Origin: Gonatopus flavifemur | Taxonomy: Eukaryota > Arthropoda > Insecta > Hymenoptera > Dryinidae | Direction of reading: 5' to 3' | Length of the DNA stretch: 64,000 nt | Assembly: GCA_018340375.1 (NCBI GenBank) | Contig: JAFFJZ010000001.1 | Span: forward strand, 68,564,001 to 68,628,000 | Shown: positions 25,589 through 37,769 of the stretch, piece after piece | How the letters are laid out: every line of letters begins with the position of its first letter | How positions within the stretch are numbered: the stretch's first letter is position 1 | The notes under the pieces: model-generated | What the model was told of the DNA's origin: nothing | The model's database searches: none | What the model saw: the letters and a program-made list of their open reading frames with translations, nothing else | Translations under genes and position numbers: made by a program

Positions 25589-26153
25589 AACCCTCAAAGA
25601 ACATTTTGCTGTAGCAAATTCATTCGGCTTTTATCTGAGGAATATCACCCAAATATCCTGGGGCCCAGCGCGGGATGAAATTTGAAAATTCACGTGGGCT
25701 AAAATGAATTCCCTAAGTTGGCCCAAGTTGAATTCTTGATGTGGGCCAAGTTTGGGAACCATTAAAGTTTGGGGGCCTAGATCAAAAAGCGTAACACCCC
25801 AAGTAGGGGTCAATCCAGGTGTCCTAACCAGGGCCACATTTCAAGTGGGGATTATAAACCTGGTCCAGATCTGAGCCCGGAAACATTTCCACACGGGTAC
25901 TGGCTGTTCGCAGACCTAAAAAAAATGCTCGCCGGTAAGAAATTTCGCTCGAATGAAGAGGTTATCGCTGAAACTGAGGCCTATTTTGAGGCAAAAGATA
26001 AATCGTTCTACAAAAGTGGTATTGAAATGTTAGAGCGGCGCTGGAATGATTGCGTTGTTCTCGATGGAGATTACGTTGATGAATAAAGCTAATTTTGAAC
26101 AAAAAAAACCATGTTTTCTTTGTTAGGCCCGGGACTTTTCAGCCCATGTGTTA

Positions 26154-29100
26154 ACATCAATGCCATCGCATCTGATTCTATTTTTGAAGCTTGTGAAAAC
26201 GCACATTAAATAAAGAAAATGCGATTTCAATCAAATCTACCGTCATCTTCTAAGAATCGAATGTTACAGATTATTTCAAACCAATATTTCCTTGATTTTT
26301 CTTTCATGCGATGTTGTAGTAGCTGCATGTCGTTCGCCCGTGTTGGTTGGATCTTACCTCGCATGGTGAGCCGCTACAATGAAGGTATGTCGTTGGATTT
26401 GTTGATACTTACGGATACTCGACTTGATCGGTCAATGCCCTACTGACCGTTTATCGCGTATCTCACGCAAAAATCCTGTTAAAAATAATTATTACCTCCA
26501 GCAGAACAGAGAATAAGTACGATATTGCTTCATAAACCTATATTCAGTGAAAAAAGTTTGAGAGAGCGTGAATTTTTCAATCGTAAATAATCTTAAGGTA
26601 TCATTATTATGCAAAATATAACTAATTTTCACTGTAAATAGTAATATCTTATAAGAATGATACGAGATTTATACGAGGAGTAATTCAATTTCCTGAAATG
26701 ATCACTCTCCAGTTGATAGATAATGAATTTATCTGTAGAATTCGAGTATTGAACAATTAAGAAGAACATAGTATATTGTGTGAATGATAAGGCATGCCAT
26801 AATTCATATTCTATTCTTCGGTAAATCCGACATTCAGTGATGAATGTTGCATTAGATTCCGGACATTGAATGATAGAGATTCTGTTCATCCAATATCGAA
26901 TTTGAAACGAGTTGATTGAGTGATACAATATTAAATATTTGTCAATCTGTCGAGAAGGAATTGACGTTTCCATTTGAATGCCTTTCAAACTCAGAATGAA
27001 TGCCATATAAAGAATATGCTGGAGCATAGATTATTGATATCCAGCTTTGAATAATTTTATCATAAATCCATATCATGGAATAAGAAATCGAAATATGTCT
27101 ACTATAGATCGCGGGAATTCATCGTAACAAATTTTTACGGGACAAAAAACTTTGGGAATGATTTATTCGCCGATAAATAGGGGAAGGGTATAGGGAGATT
27201 GGATTGGGAGTTCGTTTAATACTATGTTCATTAACCAGATCTGAACAATCCTATTAAGGTTCGGAAAGAGATTACTCTTTTGTTCATTTTTATACGTGAA
27301 ATGCCGATAATGAATGAGTGATTGAAACCGTAACTCTACGTCAGAACCATGAGGGAAACTGCTCACAATAGTAAATTCATGAATATTTCGTCACAATTAC
27401 TTGGATAATTCAAGTGTATTCGTTGAATTCGACGTGTTTTTCTCCACGTGATGAATAAAGGATCATTATAAGGAATATTACTGATCAAACTGGGACAAAC
27501 ATGGAGGTACATAAGCTCTCAAGAATCTGGTACAAACGTGAACGATTCTCGTCAATTTAAAATCATGCCTTAAAAGCGATATTTGTATGTTGATCATTCA
27601 TTCTGTTATTAATTCATAAACATTCATTTGTACTTTAAAAAAGATTACTGCGGATTTTCTCCACTTCATTGTCACGTGCATGTAAATTGCAGGTATAAAA
27701 TAATCCCTTCTTTCTGTATTTGAAAATTTGGAGTGTATTAAAAAGATGTCTAATACTTTTTGGGAATATTCTAAACATTCAGGAAATTCTATCCATAACC
27801 AGAGGGATATAAGGGATAGAAATCTAAAGATTATTAAAATTCTACGATTTATAGAATTATTAAAAATCAATTTCTATGTACTTTTCGACTCTTTCCTTCA
27901 AAAGATATTCGATATTCAAAAAAATGATTTCAAATCTCATCAACATTTCAGAGAATTCTTGATATGAATGATAGATCAATCGATGTGATGCTATAATTCA
28001 CTCTTAAACGGTTGAATTTTCATCCTTGGAATGATTCAAGGCATTCTCCAATTTCAATCTACTGAAAGTAGAATTATTTCCCAATTTTAACTATGGATTG
28101 CATTGAAAAATGACAATATGATAACATTGATCAAGGGGTGATCCTCGAGGCAAAACCAAGATACTTTCCCCATGGAAAATACCTGTAAAATGCTTACTTT
28201 CAGAGCTGACTTGATAAAAAATTGTCTTGATTTCGTCCCAGGAATCATCCTTTGGAAGTTTTTGGTATGTTATCTGGAACATCCTATGTATGAATGATGA
28301 AATAACCGACCTATCAAATATTTCTGAGATTCGATGAACATCTTCTGGAGGAAAGAAAAATTCTATTGGATTGAGATCGTGTTGAATATATTTCGGAACA
28401 GGAGCATCTATGTGATACACTCAAACTAAGTGGTTGCTAAAGTCTACATCAACCAATTTGTACTGACTGCAATTCACATACCTCCACTCTACATGAAATT
28501 CAACGATTGTATCGGTTCAACGTGTAAACAGAGTAACGAGTACATAGAGCATCTTCCAAGTTCACACGGGAATCCAAGTTCAGAAAGCACAAACGAGTCC
28601 GAGTCCTTCTGAATTCCCGCGAGATGACAAACAGTTCTCATTGCAGACGTAAACTATTCGTCATTTTCACGAAAACACGACTACATAGGAAGCGCTCTGG
28701 ATTTCAATGCAGCATCCACTGAAAGAAGATAAACATTTATGGATGAACATCTTCGTGTAATCTCTATCAACATCGTATAACAATATTTGAATTTTCATTG
28801 TGGTTTATTTTTATTTATTTTCATTCTCCAGACTCCTTGTACATCATGTTCAACAATTTTTCCATAATCTTTTCAACGATCAAAGGAAGGGGATCTTCAG
28901 TGAACGATAGTGCTGTGAATAAATCACCAACTTTGAATCGAATTGAATAAGGAAATTATATATTTTGAACGTCGTGGTGTTTTAGAACGTACGAACAAGG
29001 GAATTGTAGAATATGTAGATTCTCGGATACAACGAGGTTTTCAAACACAGAGAAAGGTGTTCCGAGTAAGAACATGATGAAAATGTATTACTAGAGGGAA

Positions 29101-31405
29101 GATACAAGCGAAGTGACCTAAGTAATCAAAGGGGAATAACCAACATTATGGGATAGTACTACTGCGGACCGTAAATTATATAGATAGATATACTGCGATA
29201 TAAAGGAAGTTTATCAAAAATTTATTGTCCAGATATTCCGAATTGCGTTTTCTCATCCGAATAAATTCATATGATCAATTCCAAATGGAAGAAACTAAAC
29301 ATTACGAGAGCCAAAAATTGATTACGTCAAATTTAAGCTCTCTGAAGTAGTGGACACGAATAATTGAAATTCGTGAATCCCTCATCTCTGGTTTGACCTT
29401 TTTCTGTACACAAAATACTCTCCTCGTTTCGTCCGTTCATAAATTTGTTATTCTACTTTGCACTTTCATTCTCTTCGTACATTTATTTATCTTCACAATT
29501 ACTTTGTTCTCAACATGCGATGAGTAGAGATGAGTACATCACACGACTCTCCTTCCTCATTCAACTTCCTCTTCAACGATTGAGGTCTTTGGAACGAAAC
29601 AGTACCTCGGTCTCCTTTTTGCCGAATATTTTCGTAAGAACATATGTTGTAGTTTTCTGTATGGATAATGATTTTTTTGTTTCCTGTCATTTCATTCCCG
29701 AAGATGATTTTTATATAATTCTAAGATATCTTTGAGGGATGGAATGTTTCTTGAGAACGCTCCAGGGACTCTAGGGTTTCGTAACGCCGTATCAAAAACA
29801 GCTGGATCCCTGAAAGTGCATTGCAAGTACTAAATGGTAATACATTTGAGAGAGTCTGGTTTTTCTCTAATCCAGCATTACAAACCTCGCGAGTACCTCT
29901 GGAGTCATTTCTACTTGGGTTTTACCTCCCGTTATTGTATTTCGAAATTTCTTCTCCGTATTTATAAGAAGAAATTTTTATCTTCTCTTTTAGCAAAAGC
30001 TCTTCTCATCCGTAATCTTCTCTTCGAAATACAAATAGTATCTTGCATACTTTGCTTCCGCTATTCAGATATCAAGGATTCATCAAAAATTCATATATTC
30101 AGCTTTGAAAATTTCATATTCGTATTCCACTACATTGTACTGCGATATTCTGCAAATTTGAACTGATTTTCTAATAGAATTGGCTACAAAACATAAAGAA
30201 GATGAAATTTATCAGTTCAATTCTATGAAACGGGAAATAGCACTTCAGAGCTTGGGTACATTCCTTGTTCGTGCACCTAAAAAAACAAGGTTTGAACAAT
30301 GTGCCTTCGCCTCGACAATAAGGTTATTACTTACTCAACGAAGGTACGTGGATATACCATCACCTGTACGACTCGCTCTTCATCGTACAACGTGACGAAA
30401 AAACGGACAGAGAGAAACGACAATTTCATACGAAAGCATTTCAAAAACCTCGAGTGCTGTTGAATTAAAAGCAACGAACTGTTACTGTCATTCGAATTCA
30501 TACTTTTTGGAAAAAAATCAGTAAAAATATTTCAAAAATCTGTCGAGCGCATGAACATTCATCTTTCTGTTGAATGTCGCTAATTATTCCTTGAATAAAG
30601 TATTATTCAGTCAGATGTCGTGGTGAATATCCACCCAAGAGCTTTCTCACAAAATGTAGTCAAAGTTATTGGAGTTGTAACATTTTATTACATTTCTGAG
30701 AAGTACTTATCCAGAGATGAGACGCAATAATACTGGTTTACTGAAAAATGTTGTAATTTTCATTGTATTCTTACTTCCCTCAATTCCTTCAATTCCCAGA
30801 TTGATCTTCGATTCTTCTTTGCTAGGAATCTTGATCTTTAATCTTGTATATTTTCTGTTAACATTGTAGTAAGTTCTCTCATTCTCTCTAACATATATCG
30901 ATTGAGGAATAAATGCATCCATCAAGATATAAAAATTTAAGGGGAAGATGTATTACGATCCAAACCCTTGCATCAACCGTCTCGAGATTTATGAACTTGA
31001 GCTATACACTCAAGTCTCCCGCGGATCTCTTCTTTCTCCTTTCTCTTGTATATACTCTTTGTAACGTCGTATACTTTTTCTCTTTTACTTATGATACCTT
31101 TACTACATACGGTGGGAATTTTGAATCTCTCGCAAACGATATATGAGTAAAAATTAGAGAGAATCAAGTTAACAAGTGTGAAGGAAAATTGAAACGAACG
31201 AGGTACTGATAAATACGAAACAGCTAAATATTCGTTGAAACAAAAAAATGATATGAATATAAAAACTGAAACAAAAAAATCATTCAATTAATTCTATCCA
31301 TCATCGCATTATATAGTTGTCACAATGTAATAATTTTGTTAGATATAAGAAAAATTGTATGGCTGAGTTCTTTCTAGTTGTGCATTCGTAACAACGTATT
31401 CCTTA
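26154..31405. other. Interval with no recognised gene
   Basis: More than 5 kb of unique AT-rich sequence. The longest open frames (26629-27027 minus, 28091-28420 minus, 29834-30166 plus) are 110-132 codons without recognisable motifs and in unrelated frames. No repeats, TIRs or RNA genes were recognised. Confidence 0.5.
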
Positions 31406-32755
31406 GGGGGTTTCATTTTGGGGCGAGATTTTTGTTTCCTCTGTCCTACTGGAGAATTTGATATTTTCTAGAGGAGGAAATATATTCTCTTTGGGAAAAA
31501 AATTTCAAGTGAATAAGAGGCTTAGCTCATACAAAAATTCAGTTTCCCATTTAAATAACACAGAAAAACTCATTAACTTTGGTGTAAACTTTGTTTTTCG
31601 GTATTGAAAACATTTTTTTCGAGTGAATGAATATGATGGGCTTGTAGGGCATAAAATTTACTACAAAAAAGCTTCCATGAAATAAAACTGTACGACATGA
31701 AATAAAGCTGTTTTGGGAATGAACTTTAATAAAAATCAACATCAAAGCTCTTTTAATTTTTCATCAATCGATCTCATATGCGGAATTAACTTATAATACA
31801 CTTCATGAGGTTCTAAAATTTATAATCTCATCCAGTAAACACACGCACGTTTTAAAAACGTCAAAAACAGTCAATAACCACACGTTGTGAATTATTAATA
31901 CTTTTGCGTTGATTCAACGTAAAAATGTCGCGGCAGATCACGTGTTTTTCAACCATAAAATAAAGTCATATCAACGGTTTGAACATCGTTTAAAATACGT
32001 CGAATATTGACGTGTCCTAATGATGGTTCTAAAACGTGAATTGAATCCAACAAATGTTTTTTTGAAAACTCTTCATTCAATCTCGAGAACAATAGTATTT
32101 CTGAGTATGACACAAGGTGTTATAAACACATTTTAAACGCGTGATTCAAACCCGCTGAAACCACGTTTTTTGAGGACGTCGTTTGATGGTTATTTCTGAA
32201 TATTAGTGTAAATGACACGTCATCAAAACGTCACTCCTGTTCGTCTATTTCCCTATCAAATTTCAACTAAGAATCAACGTTATGGAATCAACGACTAACG
32301 TCCGTTTGACAGTCTAACGTTCTTTCAACGTTGAAATAACGTGTGTGTGTTTATTGGGCAGGAACTACTCATTCAAATACAATGATTGAATGTAAATTTC
32401 AATAAATGCAAGATTATCGGGGATTTTAGGCCGATTTTTATCAAAGTTCACCTTTCAAGCTCTGTAACTCCAAAACTATTGGTCGTACAGCTCTATCTCG
32501 TGGGGAGTGTTTCGTAGCAAATTTTATGCCCTAAGAGCCCATCATACTTATTTACTCGAAAAAAATTTTTTGAACACCGCAAAATCAAGTTGACACCGAA
32601 ATGAACCAGTTTCCTGTGTTATTTAAATGGGGAATCGAATTTTTGAATGAGCTAAGCCTCCGATTCACTCAAAATTTTTTCTCCTACGGGAGTATTTTTT
32701 ATTATTTTCAGATAGGACAGAGAAAGAAAAAATATCGCCCGAAATTGAAACACCC
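31406..32755. mobile_element. Element M, long-TIR element carrying I
   Basis: Starts GGGGGTTTCATTTTGGGGCG and ends with the complement-like CGCCCGAAATTGAAACACCC, flanked by TA at 31404-31405 and 32756-32757. The inverted arms are about 270 bp: 31406-31675 pairs with about 32490-32755, through blocks such as CTCTGTCCTA, TGAGCTAAGCCTC/GAGGCTTAGCTCA and GATGGGCTTGTAGGGC/GCCCTAAGAGCCCATC. Without I it is about 820 bp. Terminus and TA duplication fit Tc1/mariner-like MITEs. A matching solo terminus is present at 42889-42907. Confidence 0.88.
31831..32358. mobile_element. Element I (AACGT words)
   Basis: 528 bp with left end TCCAGTAAACACACGCACGT and right end ACGTGTGTGTGTTTATTGGG, and CA on both sides (31829-31830 and 32359-32360). 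The first base is T where CCC is expected, a single substitution. The interior repeats AACGTTGAA, AAACGTCAAAACG and ACGTTTT in both orientations. It lies in the loop of M. Confidence 0.85.
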
Positions 32756-32757
32756 TA

Positions 32758-33332
32758 GTATTCACCTAGCTCGTATTTATAAATGGATTTTGTTGTACCA
32801 CCACAGCACTTCTCCGAGAGTTCCCTCTTCTGACTTGCAACAGCGACGGTGGTTGAAACCACACGATGTAACGAAAGATAAAGGACGTGGCATAGCTGAA
32901 TATATGTGGTAACGCCTTCGCAAGTAACAATCTCAGTTACAGCGAGATCGCAGGGACATCAAAGTGACTTACTATATCACTATAATATCCCTACGATGTC
33001 ACTGAAGCGAGTGCGTTGCTTAGGTAAGATATCAAACTTTCGACATGAAATAAGATCGAATCTTAAAGATAAGCACTCGATTCATGCGTTCATTATTTGA
33101 AACAATTATCAAAAAATCTGATATATCACAGATTTAATAGAACAAGAATTTAAAAGATCACTCATTCACATATACGATTTATATAAATGTAATGAGAAGT
33201 GTCTTATAAATATGCATTTCACAGAACAATACTGCTTTGAGGACCCTAGTTGGATGATGAATTCGCTAAATTTTAAAAGAGAAACGAGAGAAGGAACATT
33301 GTGACTGCAACGTTGCATCATAAGCATGCATA
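32758..33332. other. Interval with no recognised gene
   Basis: Unique sequence between M and C2. I see nothing I can support. Confidence 0.5.
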
Positions 33333-34241
33333 CCCATACAAAAATTTTTGGGCTTCGCCAATGCTGACAATAAAATATAGCTTGGCGCAATGCTGACAGA
33401 CAAGGCTTGGCAATCTATAAATCTTCAATGCTGATTAACAATTAATACAATGTTGCACCGATGTCGGTGTACGACGGATTTCGTTTGTCAGCCTATTATT
33501 GTGGCACAATTGCGCCAAGCTTGGCTTTTGCTTGGCTCATCCTTGGCCCACCATTGATTAAACGATAGATTCCATTCAACGCCAGGATCATTTAGAATGT
33601 GGTTCAATATTGCCCCAAACTTTGGCCTAGTTTCGGTAGAAATTAGCTTTCAATGTAGCGCCGATCATTGGTAATAGCATGGCTCAATATTGGCAACCTA
33701 TATAATATTTTTGCTACGTTACCAATCAAGTGTTTCTCGCGAGTGGTGGAACGCGTATACGAAGAATATATAAGGTTTAAGTAAGTCTTTGGAAGAACAG
33801 TCAATCGCTCTTTACTATGAGTCACACTAGAGGGCTCCTATACCGCTGAGCTAACATACATTGTGTCTACTTCTCATGGCAAAATTTACCAACAAAAGAC
33901 GCCGAGTTGTCCACAAACAAATGAGGGGAAAACAATAAGACTTCAAACAACATATGTCAGAAATTGCGAACTGCGCATAGTTTTTATATATTTTTGGGTT
34001 AAATATTTTTTACTTTGATCATTGGCGCAGCATTGACAAACAAAATTTCCAATCGTTTGCCAATGATGGTATATTTCATTGCCATTGTTTCATCGATGAT
34101 GGGACTTCATTGGAAAAACACGTTGGTAAATTATAAAATGATGTTATCATTCCAGGTTTGCGCCATGCTTGGTTGCCAAGCCTCGGCCATACTTCATCTA
34201 CGTTGCACCATGCTAGCGCCAATTGTAAATTTCTATATGGG
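33333..34241 (+). mobile_element. Family C element, copy C2
   Basis: 909 bp beginning CCCATACAAAAATTTTTGGG and ending AAATTTCTATATGGG, flanked by TA (33331-33332 and 34242-34243, the latter the start of a TA run). TTGGC words fill both arms, as in C1, and the left ends of C1 and C2 align directly (CGCCAATGCTGACRATRRAATATAGCT). The loop contains a tRNA A-box-like sequence at 33822-33862. Confidence 0.88.
33822..33862 (-). other. tRNA 5'-half-like sequence in the loop of C2
   Basis: The minus strand reads TTAGCTCAGCGGTATAGGAG followed by CCCTCTAGTGTGACTC. It has the A-box and D-arm of a tRNA (GCTC pairing with GAGC) but no B box downstream. Its position in the loop parallels the tRNA-like relic of element F, and both share a CT...TAGTG segment after the D-arm. 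Confidence 0.35.
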
Positions 34242-34243
34242 TA

Positions 34244-34831
34244 TATATATATATGTACGTGTACATACATGGCAAAACAATTTCTCCTTAAATCGAGTTT
34301 GACAATTCTCGAGCTCATGTCTACCATAATCGCTGGTATCACAAGTACAAGAAAGTTTAGCTGAAACTACGCCTCCGGAACTGATCGAACAAACTATTAT
34401 ACATGTATTCCAACAAGTATATCAGTCGGAAATACATATATGAGCACAAATAATTATAGAAACCATTGAACGGATCACAAAACACTAAACTTTCAATTCA
34501 ACTCTTCCGATTACACGAAACAAGCATGGTATTTCCATGATACATGGTCGAGGGGAAGATCTCGATGAGGAGACCTGAAGAAAAGCGTATTTTGAAGAAT
34601 TTTTCCAGCTACGGAAAAATCAATTGAACCAAGCAAACTTCTTGGGATATTTCCATGTGTATTCGAAGTTTACAACAAAATATGTTTCAACGTAAAATAA
34701 TGAGATGAAGCGCGTTTCCAACAGTTTTCATGTTTACAATTATTATAAACTGGAATTGAAGATGACAAAAAGAATTGGACGTCCAATAAGAACGAATTAA
34801 AACTTGTTAACTTCAGTTTGGTATCGTTTTC
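34244..34831. other. Interval with no recognised gene
   Basis: A short TA/GT-rich run next to C2, then unique AT-rich sequence up to A3. Confidence 0.5.
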
Positions 34832-34833
34832 TA

Positions 34834-35855
34834 CACTGTTAAAAATTTCTTCAATTTTAATGCACTCTTAATGTACCAGTGTACATGAAATTTCAACTTG
34901 AAGGTACATGGAATGATATTCAAGTATTATGACATTAATTTTCAAATCATGTGGAATTGAATTACAATTTCAAGTATCAGTTAAAAATTAATCCAGACTA
35001 AATCGATAGAGATTTGAGAAAATAACATAACCATCAATAATGTTTGAAATTGAGTGAATAAATTGAATAATTATAATCTTTTTGCGATTAAAAATTTTGA
35101 AATTATTATTCTCAATCGCATTAGGTTACGCTCTACGAGTCTTGTCGTTGAGAGTGCTTGAACGACACCGAACCCCAACAGAACCTGAAATTTGTGTACG
35201 TCCAGGAAACCTCCGAAGGACGTCTGAGAAACGTATTTGGACGTTTCCTGGACGTACACAAATTTAAGGTTCTGTTGGGGAAGGGTACGAAATTTTGCGC
35301 GAAATATTTTCGTGAACCACGTGAGAAATAAAAATTTTATAAATACGATGATAAAATACATGCTTCGGATTGAGGATTTTAATTTCATAGTGGTTCTGAA
35401 ACATTATGGGATCGATGGAAAATTCTTACGATTGAAGGTTATAATTCAGAAAATTTGGCTTCCTATATTTCAGAACCAATATGGAATGAGAATTTGCATT
35501 CACAGTGCGCAATCCCATGCATGTATTTTATTATCATATATTTGAAATTTGTAATTCTTACATATTTTATAAAAGAAGGATGCGAAAAATATCATATGTT
35601 TCGTCTGTCGCTCGAAGGTCCTTAATTTTTAGGTCCGTAATGAGTTTCAAAGAAAATTTAGTGGGCGTTTTTTTCTGGAACGCGAATGAAAATTCATATA
35701 CAAATTTCATCTATTCATACATTAAATTTCAAATCCATGTACATTCAATTTAATGTGTGTAGACTTGAAATTTGTGGAACCTGTACATGAATTTTCAGTT
35801 ACGTACTTGAAAAAAACTTTCAGTAGATTTACATTAAAATTCATTTTTAACAGTG
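34834..35855 (-). mobile_element. Family A element, copy A3, full length without B insertion
   Basis: 1,022 bp in the opposite orientation to A2. Starts CACTGTTAAAAATTTCTTCA and ends TTCATTTTTAACAGTG, with TA at 34832-34833 and 35856-35857. It is colinear with A2 over its whole length, apart from B1, and shows the empty B1 site (TGCACTCTTAATGT at about 34860-34873). It is the best reference copy of the family here. Short open frames recur in both copies but carry no known domain. Confidence 0.92.
35173..35280. mobile_element. 108-bp CCC-class core inside A3
   Basis: Starts CCCCAACAGAACCT and ends AGGTTCTGTTGGGG, flanked by AA on both sides (35171-35172 and 35281-35282). The interior alternates GGACGT and ACGTCC words. 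It is the best preserved of the three copies. Confidence 0.75.
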
Positions 35856-35857
35856 TA

Positions 35858-37769
35858 TGTTTACTACAAAAATTGATTAAAAAATTATTTATACAAAATT
35901 TTTCGAGCAAGTTTTAGTAATTTTTTTCTCCAAAACACATATTCTTCTATCTCCAACCTCGAATCAATTTTGAATTCCACGATTTTTCCGTGTTCTTGAT
36001 AGCTCACATAGCAGAATGATATATGAAAATTGAAAATTTCCTTGGTTTTTTTTATTTTGAATAAGAAATATGACCTTGCACAACAATGGGAAATTCTATT
36101 CGCGCAGCACTTCAGTGGACATAACTCTCAGTGAAAATAACCCAAAGAGTTCGCTTCACTCAATTATTTTGTTTCTGCTTCAAAAAATCTCAAAAAACTC
36201 TGTTTTCGGCCTCCTAATTTGAATCTGTCTCCTCCAGGTTTTCGCGTATAACGCTTCTATATCAGATATCAAATGGGAATATATTCTTGAGTGTATTAGA
36301 GTCGATACATTGCAATCGTGAATCATCAATATGCTACTGAGTTCAAAGATGGAGCTCAATTATGAGTAGATTGCATTTTATCAACCACTTGCAAATATAA
36401 CATTCAAGAGATACAAGAAAAAAAAAATCAGTAATTTCTGATGATTGCCTAGATTTGTTCCATCACAGAATGAAATTCTATTGTCAACTCGGGGTCATTT
36501 GTCCGTGCATTAAATATTGATCGGTTTTCGGATAAAATGAGATATGTAAATGACTTAACGTTTCAGTGATATTTTTCTGATGGTTTTGGTACTCCATTTT
36601 ATGTAGGTAGATATGATAGCAATTATATTGGCAACGCACTCGTGCTTGAGTTAGCTTTTCAGATCAATTCTCGCTGACCAAATGGAATTTGGAATTCGAT
36701 TTGTAATTGATTGATCGATTGATACTCGACTGTAGCTTTGAAACGTTCTGACGATATGGTACTAATAAATTTACAAACGCTCAATCACGTGTATGCTTGA
36801 AAGTTTGTGCGTAGATAAACACAAAGCTCAAAAGATGGAATTGTACAGTCGACAATTTCCGCGCATTCTCGCGCGATCTTTTTTCTTATAGAGGAGCGAG
36901 TCAGAAAATGAAAAAAACATCGTTTTGCGAACATTGATTCCAGTTCTATTAATCGATCCTCTTCAAATATGTAATTGACTATTTATTTTGTCTATGTGTT
37001 GAGCTTTGAAATGCTCAAATAACTTTTCCTTGAATTCTGTATGGTTTTTTAATAGTCAACGAATATATCCGAAATCATACGATGGGTCAAGTTGTGACAA
37101 ACTTTCGAGACATATTGGAACATGTTGCGGTTCGTGCTTATTCGACTTGGTTCGACTCATTTCCTTGAGTGTTGATATGGAAATGTCTTCATTCCATCCA
37201 TTATTCTCTCATCTAAAAATGAGAAATTATGAAAGAAAATCTGAAACAGGTTCGGAAAATGAAGATGTCCTGATTCAGATATTATACAAGAAACAAGTGC
37301 AATACACAATAATGATGAATTTTGCTAGCATTATTGTGTATTACACCTGTTTGTTTGTGCTATGTTAAGTGCCTGAATAATTCTTTATAGAATTGCGATG
37401 TGAATTCTTTCTATACATTGGGGTGTTCTTCAAGAGTTCATTTTGAATGCAAAGTATTCATAATGAATACTCAATTGGTAATCCTTATCAAGATTAAGGA
37501 TTTTTATTGATTCTATTTTGTTTGATTGAATATGATTCAATCTCAGTCATAATTATAAGTGGCTATGAAAATTACCTGAATAATATCGGAGTCCCATAAT
37601 GATTGTGGGAATAGGCTAATAAGTACAGGATGATTCTACAACCTTGAGCTTAACCTTTCAAAGTTTATTCTCGTAATAAGTGCTGTAAATTCAGATCAAT
37701 AAGAAAATAGTCAGCTCAGCTGATTTATCAATAAGTATCGTAGTTATCAATAAGTTATTCTAGTCTTAC
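35858..37769. other. Interval with no recognised gene
   Basis: Unique AT-rich sequence. The frame at 37006-37368 (120 codons) has no recognisable motif. A short perfect hairpin lies at 37297-37346. Confidence 0.5.
37297..37346. repeat. Short hairpin, 18-bp arms
   Basis: GTGCAATACACAATAATG pairs with CATTATTGTGTATTACAC across a loop of about 14 nt, with one mismatch. Confidence 0.75.

Larger units (their letters stand above)
23811..25897. mobile_element. Element D (GGGCCC words) with E and F inside
   Basis: Termini are CCCGTGTGGAAAT and the exact complement ATTTCCACACGGG, with TA on both sides (23809-23810 and 25898-25899). Excision with one TA rejoins the mariner codons for NYWLF. The outer 270-290 bp on each side carry words such as AGGCCCTGGGC, TTGGGCC and TGGGCCC in both orientations. 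The middle contains a segment with TCTGACAGAT words (24090-24230), element E, a stretch without identity (24830-25088), and element F. The termini resemble those of family B (CCCGTG). Confidence 0.9.
21307..26086 (+). pseudogene. Mariner transposase pseudogene (irritans type)
   Basis: The start MDQKQFRVLILHCF at 21307, the WFADFKRG region, the MDETWIHYF block (21776), the HQDNAPCHK block (about 23697) and the end YKSGIEMLERRWNDC (about 26012) are diagnostic of irritans-type mariner transposases, which cut and paste DNA at TA sites. It is thoroughly broken. There is one extra base near 21529, TGA codons at 21635 and 21764, a 1.64-kb insertion (G) after codons for GVI, and a 2.09-kb insertion (D) just after APSN. 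Two of the three expected catalytic aspartates are readable (in MDET and HQDN). The third is asparagine (AAC in place of an Asp codon at 23806-23808). No function can remain. The coding sequence resumes exactly after each insertion once one 2-bp duplication is removed. Confidence 0.93.
21150..26151 (+). mobile_element. Dead irritans-type mariner, split by elements G and D
   Basis: A transposase pseudogene in pieces, followed by a right terminus CCCGGGACTTTTCAGCCCAT ending at 26151 and then TA. This terminus resembles the known irritans-subfamily mariner end. The left terminus should lie upstream of the AGATGGCAC block (about 21163), but no matching TIR is recognisable there, so the left limit is approximate. 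Removing G (21933-23570), D (23811-25897) and one copy of each 2-bp duplication leaves about 1.3 kb, the normal mariner size. Confidence 0.88.
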
